From the NCBI RefSeq assembly GCF_018861905.1, contig NZ_JAHLDU010000032.1, positions 1-38,180 of the forward strand: a stretch of 38,180 nt of DNA, in the 5' to 3' direction. The notes under the pieces were generated by a model that was given only the letters and a program-made list of their open reading frames with translations, made no database searches and had not been told where the DNA came from. A program made the position numbers and the translations under genes. Below, piece by piece: positions 33,665-38,180 of this stretch (within the stretch, counting starts at the first letter, position 1; every line of letters begins with the position of its first letter). The stretch comes from Clostridium sp. DSM 17811. Lineage in GTDB: Bacteria; Bacillota; Clostridia; Clostridiales; Clostridiaceae.

Positions 33665-33986
33665 AAATATCCTCCCTAATTTTTGAAAATTGTTTCAATT
33701 GGTAATAAATAATAATATTATTATAGCTCAAATATGTTTTAAAGCCAATATTTATCAAAAAAAATTTTGAGATATCTATTATCAATTGATAATAAAATCT
33801 ATTTGGCTTCATTTTTTCTAGACTTACAGCGACTGATAAACATGTCAAAAAATACGTCAAAATTTACTGAGATATACTGATTGTACCATTAGCAATTATA
33901 GTATACTGATCATTGATATACTCTAGAATTAGAGTTATAGTTATAGTGTTAATTAAAATAATATTAAAAAAGGGAGAGGATTATTA
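33665..33986. other. 322-base intergenic region between divergent genes
   Basis: AT-rich. It contains TTTCAATTGGTAATAAA (33693-33709) and a similar TATCAATTGATAATAAA (33780-33796), the latter centred on the 16-bp palindrome ATTATCAATTGATAAT, plus TTGAAA-attg-TTTCAA at 33682-33697. These look like operators for the leftward flavoprotein gene. No further ORF was seen. Confidence 0.5.
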
Positions 33987-34136
33987 ATGACAAACAAAAA
34001 ACTAACACCAGAGGAAATATCAAAAATAGAAAATGATAAACTTGAAAAAGCAAAAAAAGATGCGAATTATGTACCAGCACCATCCGATTCAGAGTTTGAT
34101 ATTTGTGGACCTTTACATTGTGATAAAGAACTATAA
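33987..34136 (+). CDS. small 49-residue protein with a Cys-containing tail, unknown
   Basis: Starts MTNKKLTPEEISKIEN, continues as a charged helix, then a flexible part with Tyr, Pro and Ser (YVPAPSDSE), and ends in FDICGPLHCDKEL with two Cys four residues apart. SD AAGGGAGAGG lies nine bases before the ATG, and a strong terminator follows immediately, so it is very likely expressed on its own. There is no signal peptide and no known family. The leader-like charged N-terminus and Cys-bearing core are compatible with a modified-peptide precursor or a small metal-binding protein, but no modification enzyme is adjacent. Confidence 0.65.
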   Translation: MTNKKLTPEEISKIENDKLEKAKKDANYVPAPSDSEFDICGPLHCDKEL

Positions 34137-34144
34137 ACCATATT

Positions 34145-34192
34145 AGCAATCTTTATACCTTAAAGTTAATTAAGGTATAAAGATTGCTTTTT
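34145..34192 (+). terminator. terminator after the small Cys protein gene
   Basis: A perfect 19-bp stem starting AGCAATCTTTATACC, with a short AT loop, followed by TTTTT. It is the better-conserved copy of the hairpin at 10403-10452. Confidence 0.9.
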
Positions 34193-34271
34193 CTTATATC
34201 ATATCCAACATAAGTCGTTATGCTGGTTGTTTATCATGTCGATTTGAATGCTTTAGAAAACATGGTGTTAT

Positions 34272-34690
34272 ATATTAGGAGGGATTTTATGTACAAGCAA
34301 GGGAGTTTTTCTTGCCACAGGTGGCTATTCTAATAATATGGAAATGTTAAAGGAATTAAATCCAATTGCTGCATTTAATATAAGTTCACTTCAGTTAACA
34401 TCAGGTTTAACAGGTGATGGAATTAAAGCTGCTAAAAAAATAGGAGCTGAAATTGATCTTATTTCGACGGTAATGATTTTTGATCGTGGAGCAGTTAAGC
34501 CAGGTAAAGTGTGGTGTTCTATATTTGATTCAAATTGGATAGAAGATGTACTGAAATTTCACACAATTGGTTGTTCACGAGTTGTAATTCCAGAAGATAA
34601 TGAAAAATATTCATGCAATTTTAATGTAAAAAAGGTGAAGATGAGGATTTCGGAAAGACATCTTTTCGTATGAGACCTATTATATATTAA
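34272..34690 (+). pseudogene. fumarate-reductase-like flavoprotein remnant
   Basis: The frame from 34272 reads SKGVFLATGGYSNNMEMLKE, GDGIKAAKKIGAEID, STVMIFDRGAVKPG and IFDSNWIEDVLKFHTIGCSR, all typical of the middle of FAD-dependent fumarate/urocanate-reductase-like proteins. After about residue 95 it degenerates. In another frame GEDEDFGKTSFRMRPI follows, a block that normally lies well downstream, so an internal deletion plus frameshift has occurred. Neither the N-terminal FAD-binding GxGxxG part nor the C-terminal FAD domain is present. The 111-residue ATG frame (34338-34673) is only the largest surviving piece. Confidence 0.8.
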
Positions 34691-34765
34691 GCTTTCTTAA
34701 ATTGTATTTCTCAAACGGTACAGTGATATCAAAAGAATATTAATCAATAAATGTAAAAATGATTA

Positions 34766-35416
34766 TTAACTTAATTTTACATAATTCACTTCTTTAAAGC
34801 TATTTATCACTAAATCTGCCATGGAAATGTCTTGACTTCCTGCAACACCGCTATTAATTCCCACACACTTCATACCTGCTTTTTTAGCAGCACGAACCCC
34901 GTTATGAGAATCCTCAATAACTATACAATTTTCAGGGCTTACCTCAAGCTTCTCTGAAGCAAAAAGAAATATATCTGGTTCAGGCTTACTTCTCTGTACA
35001 TAGTCACCGGTAACAAAAACTTCAAAGTATTCTTCTATTTGAAATTTCGCTGCAATAGCCATAATTACATTTAGTGGAGATGATGATGCAACGGCTAGCT
35101 TTATCCCATTCTCATGAAGGTCTTTAATTAGCTCTTTCACCCCATCAATAAGAGTTATTTCGCATTCATCTGAATTAAGGTATTTAAAATATTTACTTCG
35201 ATCATATTCAATTAACTCATCAAGTGTTTGATTAAGCTTATATTTATTTTTTAGAGCTTCCCACATATAATGAGAAGTTGCGCCTACAAAAGAGTGATGC
35301 TCATCGTCTGTAACCTCTATGCCTAATTTTTTATAAGTCTCATTTTCAAGCTTCATATGTGCTGGTTCACTATCAATAATTACTCCATCCATATCAAATA
35401 TAACAGCTTTTAGCAT
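34766..35416 (-). CDS. HAD-superfamily hydrolase (beta-phosphoglucomutase-like)
   Basis: A 216-residue phosphatase or phosphomutase. Catalytic Asp8 and Asp10 lie in VIFDMDGVIIDSEP (motif 1), motif 2 is VASSSP near 110, motif 3 Lys is in RSKPEPDIF near 139 and motif 4 is CIVIEDSHNGVRAAKKAGM near 160. The helical cap (about 18-85) includes FVGATSHYMWE, as in class I beta-PGM/phosphatase members. The ATG at 35416 has AGGGTG five bases upstream. An in-frame start at 35449 lies directly against its own SD and would add 11 atypical residues. Substrate unknown; a sugar phosphate is likely. Confidence 0.9.
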   Translation of the reverse strand: MLKAVIFDMDGVIIDSEPAHMKLENETYKKLGIEVTDDEHHSFVGATSHYMWEALKNKYKLNQTLDELIEYDRSKYFKYLNSDECEITLIDGVKELIKDLHENGIKLAVASSSPLNVIMAIAAKFQIEEYFEVFVTGDYVQRSKPEPDIFLFASEKLEVSPENCIVIEDSHNGVRAAKKAGMKCVGINSGVAGSQDISMADLVINSFKEVNYVKLS

Positions 35417-35582
35417 AAAATCACCCTGGTTTTTATCCAAACTTATCATCTCCTTATAAATATAGCATTTGAAATAATATATATTCTATATTAGCAAACA
35501 CTATTATATTTTATCCGATTTAACCGTATCCTACTCAAGTACAAGGATAAATACATTATTCAATGTTAAGGGAGGAATAATA

Positions 35583-35693
35583 ATGGCTAAGTACAGACAG
35601 ATTTATACTGAATTTTGTAGGGAATTATAGATGAAAATCCCATTCTAGATAGTAACTTAAAGTTTAAAAATAGCTTAGGATAGTTAATAGCAA
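35583..35693 (+). pseudogene. short broken ORF, possibly a phage replisome-organiser remnant
   Basis: Behind a good SD (AAGGGAGGAATAATA) the frame reads MAKYRQIYTEFCREL and then stops at 35630. A one-frame shift continues GIIDENPILDSNLKFKNSLG to a second stop. MAKYRQIYxEF is the usual opening of DnaD-like phage replisome-organiser N-domains in clostridia. The rest does not match well, so this is a weak call. Confidence 0.3.
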
Positions 35694-35774
35694 TTTATAA
35701 TAGAATAAATTGTTAGCTGATTTGCTTGTTTATAGGAATGAATATGTTTACATTTTTTTATGTGATTTTATTCG

Positions 35775-35801
35775 TAAACATTTCTTAGATTAACCCGATA
35801 T
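35775..35801 (+). promoter_or_regulatory. sigma-D (flagellar/chemotaxis) promoter
   Basis: TAAA, exactly 15 bases, then CCCGATAT. This matches the Bacillus-type sigma-D consensus (TAAA-N14-16-CCGATAT) and lies 65 bases upstream of the chemotaxis receptor start. Confidence 0.8.
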
Positions 35802-35865
35802 TATAGTATATTGTATTTTATTAAATTATAAAAAAAACAAAAGAAAATATTTTAAGGAGGAAACT

Positions 35866-37956
35866 TTGTTGAAAAAGAAAATTAGCACTAAAATAGTTAT
35901 TGCTATAGTGAGTTGTTCAATTTTAGTATCAACGCTTGTGGGAATTGCAAGTATTGTTAAATCTACAAGTATAATTAAGAAGGAAGCCACAGAGAACTTA
36001 TTAAATATAGCTTCTAGTAGAGGAAATGAATACACAGTACATACTACAAAGGTGGAAAACACTGTAAAGGAATTATCTGGACTAGTTTTAGGCACAATAG
36101 ATGTATCTAAGGTTAAAGACAAAAATTATATGATTGCGTATGAAAGCCAGTTAAGTACTTTAATAAATAATTTAGGTGTTAGCAATACTGGAATTGTAGG
36201 GTTATATATGAATTTTGATCCTAAATTTACAGATGGAAGTAAGGCTTACGATGTGGCTTATTACTATGATGAACAAAAGAAAGAGGGGAATGTTAGCAAC
36301 AATTCATATTTATTAAAGGATTATAAGGAAAGTAATAAAAGTTTAAATTGGTATTATGACCCAATTAGAGCTAAGCAAGGAGTATGGTCAAAACCGTATA
36401 TAGACCCAGCCAGTGATAACGTAAACCTGATATCATATACACTGCCTATATATGATAATAATAAATTAGTTGGAGTAGCAGGTATGGATATTTCATTTGA
36501 AAGTTTGAGAAAGATAATTTTAAACACAAAGATATATGATACAGGTTCTGCATTTTTGCTAGATAAAGATTACAGTTTTGTAGTTGCTACGGACCAAAAA
36601 TCGACGGATAAATTAGACACTTTAGAATATGGAAAATATAAATTTATAACCGATGAATTAAGTAATAAAAAATCTATGGTGCTCGAGACAAACTTTGAGG
36701 GGCATAAGCAGCTGATGAGTTATTATACGTTGAATAATGGTCAAATTATGGGAGTGAAAGTGCCTAGTTCAGAAGTGTTCAAAACTTTAAATGATTCAAT
36801 AGATATTATTCTTTTAATTATCACTCTAGGAATTATACTTTCAATAATTATTGCCTTAATTGTTGGCAGAAGAATATCTAGACCAATAGAAGTTGCAACA
36901 GGTTTTATTGGTAGATTAGCTGAACTGGATTTAACTTATAATGACAATAACCAAATGCTATCAAGCCAGGATGAAATAGGTATTATGGGAAACAGTTTAA
37001 TAAAACTAAGGGAAGAATTAATAAAAGTTGTTTACGAATTAACAAAGGATTCCGCTGAGGTATTAGAATCTTCAAATGATGTTTCTGCTACAACAAAAGA
37101 AATATCATCAAAAATGGAGATTATCAATGAATCGGTAAAGCAAGTATCTTTAGGTGCAGAACAGTTAAGTGCCACTACAGAAGAAGTAAATGCAACAACA
37201 GAAAGTATTGCACAGAATGTGGCGAGTGTTACTGGACGTGCAAATGAGGGAACTGAGATTTCAAATAATATAGAAGTAAAAGCTAAGCAAGTTAGAATAA
37301 CTGCTGAAAATAGCTCTAGTACCATAAATAAATTATATTTAGAGAAGCAAGAAAGCATATTAAAAGCAATTAAAGATGGTAATGTTGTTAGTGAAGTTAA
37401 GATAATGGCTACAGAAATAGGGGATATTGCAAGTCAAACAAATCTTCTTGCACTTAATGCAGCTATTGAAGCAGCAAGAGCAGGAGAACAAGGTAAGGGG
37501 TTTGCCGTAGTTGCTGACGAAGTTAGAAAATTAGCTGAGGCGTCAGAGGCTACAGTTGAAAAGATTCAGGAGGTAACTGAAAAAGTTGAAAATGCATTCC
37601 AAAATCTTACCAGCAACGCTCAGGATGTATTAAGCTTTATTGATACTAAGGTTAAACCTGATTATGATCTATTTGTAGATACAAGTAAGCAATACGGCTC
37701 AGATGCCGTAAAAACCAATATGATATCTGCGGATATTGGAGCTTCAATGAATATAGTAAATGAAACTATATCAGAGATTAGAAATGCAATTGAAAATATA
37801 TCGGCTACAGCTGAGGAATCGGTTGCTAGCTCCGAGGAAATATCAGCAACCGTTAATGAATCTGTTATGGCAGTCCAAAAAATATCAAAATCTTCTCAAA
37901 ATCAAGCAATATTAGCAGATAAGCTAAATAATATAGTTCAAAAATTTAAGCTATGA
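35866..37956 (+). CDS. methyl-accepting chemotaxis protein with dCache sensor
   Basis: A 696-residue membrane chemoreceptor. TM1 spans about 8-28. An extracellular double-Cache-like domain (about 35-300) contains [22 protein letters not shown] and [14 protein letters not shown], both typical of dCache_1. TM2 is about 310-330, followed by a HAMP domain ([14 protein letters not shown]). The cytoplasmic rod has the signalling tip [20 protein letters not shown] near 520-540 and [16 protein letters not shown]. The start is TTG; two adjacent TTG codons (35866, 35869) both fit AAGGAGG. Control by a sigma-D promoter ties it to the motility regulon. A long-stem terminator follows, so it is monocistronic. 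Confidence 0.93.
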   Translation: MLKKKISTKIVIAIVSCSILVSTLVGIASIVKSTSIIKKEATENLLNIASSRGNEYTVHTTKVENTVKELSGLVLGTIDVSKVKDKNYMIAYESQLSTLINNLGVSNTGIVGLYMNFDPKFTDGSKAYDVAYYYDEQKKEGNVSNNSYLLKDYKESNKSLNWYYDPIRAKQGVWSKPYIDPASDNVNLISYTLPIYDNNKLVGVAGMDISFESLRKIILNTKIYDTGSAFLLDKDYSFVVATDQKSTDKLDTLEYGKYKFITDELSNKKSMVLETNFEGHKQLMSYYTLNNGQIMGVKVPSSEVFKTLNDSIDIILLIITLGIILSIIIALIVGRRISRPIEVATGFIGRLAELDLTYNDNNQMLSSQDEIGIMGNSLIKLREELIKVVYELTKDSAEVLESSNDVSATTKEISSKMEIINESVKQVSLGAEQLSATTEEVNATTESIAQNVASVTGRANEGTEISNNIEVKAKQVRITAENSSSTINKLYLEKQESILKAIKDGNVVSEVKIMATEIGDIASQTNLLALNAAIEAARAGEQGKGFAVVADEVRKLAEASEATVEKIQEVTEKVENAFQNLTSNAQDVLSFIDTKVKPDYDLFVDTSKQYGSDAVKTNMISADIGASMNIVNETISEIRNAIENISATAEESVASSEEISATVNESVMAVQKISKSSQNQAILADKLNNIVQKFKL

Positions 37957-37997
37957 AATAAATGTTATTGGGTATCTTAATAACTATAAGATTGACT

Positions 37998-38040
37998 AAC
38001 ATAAAACGCTGTACTCATTAGGAGTATAGCGTTTTATGTT
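37998..38040. terminator. long-stem terminator after the chemoreceptor gene
   Basis: A 19-bp stem with a single G-T pair, from AACATAAAACGCT to AGCGTTTTATGTT, with a five-base loop (ATTAG). The run of A and T at the base allows termination in either direction. Confidence 0.8.
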
Positions 38041-38072
38041 AGGGTTGTTCAATAATTAAAGTCATATCAAAG

Positions 38073-38180
38073 TGATATGCTCCCCTTATGGTAGACAGTT
38101 AAATAATAAAACTGTTTACTATAAGGAGAGCTATTTTTTATGGGAAGAAAATCAATTATCTCAGACCAACAAAAAATCAA
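38073..38180 (+). mobile_element. 5' end of an IS3-family-like insertion sequence (partial)
   Basis: Begins TGATATGCTCCCCTTATGG and contains GTAGACAGTT, similar to the end of the element at 1-108 read in reverse. A transposase-like gene starts within it. The element continues past the window. The exact left boundary is a guess from the TG dinucleotide and end similarity. Confidence 0.5.
38140..38180 (+). CDS. IS3-type transposase OrfA, N-terminal fragment (cut by window end)
   Basis: ATG at 38140 behind ATAAGGAGAG. The 13 visible codons read MGRKSIISDQQKI, the basic-then-polar opening common to IS3-family OrfA (helix-turn-helix) proteins. The open frame runs off the window. Confidence 0.55.
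   Translation, partial: MGRKSIISDQQKI

Larger units (their letters stand above)
35417..35865. other. 449-base intergenic region
   Basis: Contains a possible gene fragment (35583-35693), an ATGTTTAC/GTAAACAT inverted repeat at 35744-35781 and the sigma-D promoter at 35775-35801. Otherwise AT-rich with no sign of a gene. Confidence 0.6.

Noticed and set aside
34338..34673. 111-residue ATG frame as an intact hypothetical protein.
   Set aside because: Flavoprotein motifs continue upstream of its ATG and in another frame downstream, so it is a pseudogene fragment.

Overview
The window looks like low-GC Firmicutes chromosome, most likely Clostridium sensu stricto. AT-rich codons dominate, Shine-Dalgarno (SD) sites are strong (AGGAGG, GGGGTG), TTG and GTG starts are common, and the gene families are typical of clostridia: orphan histidine kinases, TcaA-like zinc-ribbon proteins, a TatD-associated radical SAM protein, an S-box riboswitch and a sigma-D type chemotaxis promoter. 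There are no rRNA, tRNA or CRISPR loci. This is mostly accessory chromosome: short operons, orphan regulators, transporters and several decayed genes.

Layout. 1-108 is the 3' end of an IS3-family-like insertion sequence. 236-3659 is a two-gene ABC exporter whose second half-transporter lacks its normal C-terminus. 3870-4670 is a zinc-ribbon membrane protein. 4772-8295 holds two related orphan histidine kinases, one membrane-bound and one soluble with a 21-residue repeat, plus a small STAS-like protein just upstream of the soluble one. 8547-11115 holds a secreted SH3b protein, a K+ channel with an RCK domain and a sugar O-acetyltransferase. 11386-15197 is an ascorbate-type PTS operon (regulator carrying EIIB-like and EIIA domains, then EIIB and EIIC). 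15347-16784 is a MarR regulator with an AEC transporter, next to a large perfect palindrome. 17191-20260 carries a secreted Ig-like protein, pyridoxamine kinase and the radical SAM protein. 20448-22409 is divergent mntH/mntR.

22400-23203 is a scar zone: an aminopeptidase P gene with its catalytic domain deleted, and a duplicated segment in which one copy has lost a 53-residue ORF. 23413-26740 has two zinc-ribbon membrane proteins and a secreted metallophosphoesterase. 26972-28840 is a run of a P-loop kinase, a Bax-inhibitor-1 protein and a DJ-1 protein. 28855-30750 is an ABC-F gene behind what reads as a transcription attenuator. 30822-32236 is an S-box-controlled transsulfuration enzyme. 32372-33664 is a ferric-reductase-like flavoprotein. 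33987-34690 has a small Cys-containing peptide and a decayed flavoprotein gene. 34766-37956 has a HAD phosphatase and a chemotaxis receptor behind a sigma-D promoter. The window ends in the start of a second IS3-like element.

Most promising points: the ABC-F leader, where a short upstream ORF contains the terminator; the two orphan kinases sharing a C-terminal tail, one paired with a STAS-like protein; the duplicated locus with an apparently exact ORF excision; and the SD-sequestering hairpin before the phosphoesterase. All functional statements rest on motif recognition by eye; no database search was run.
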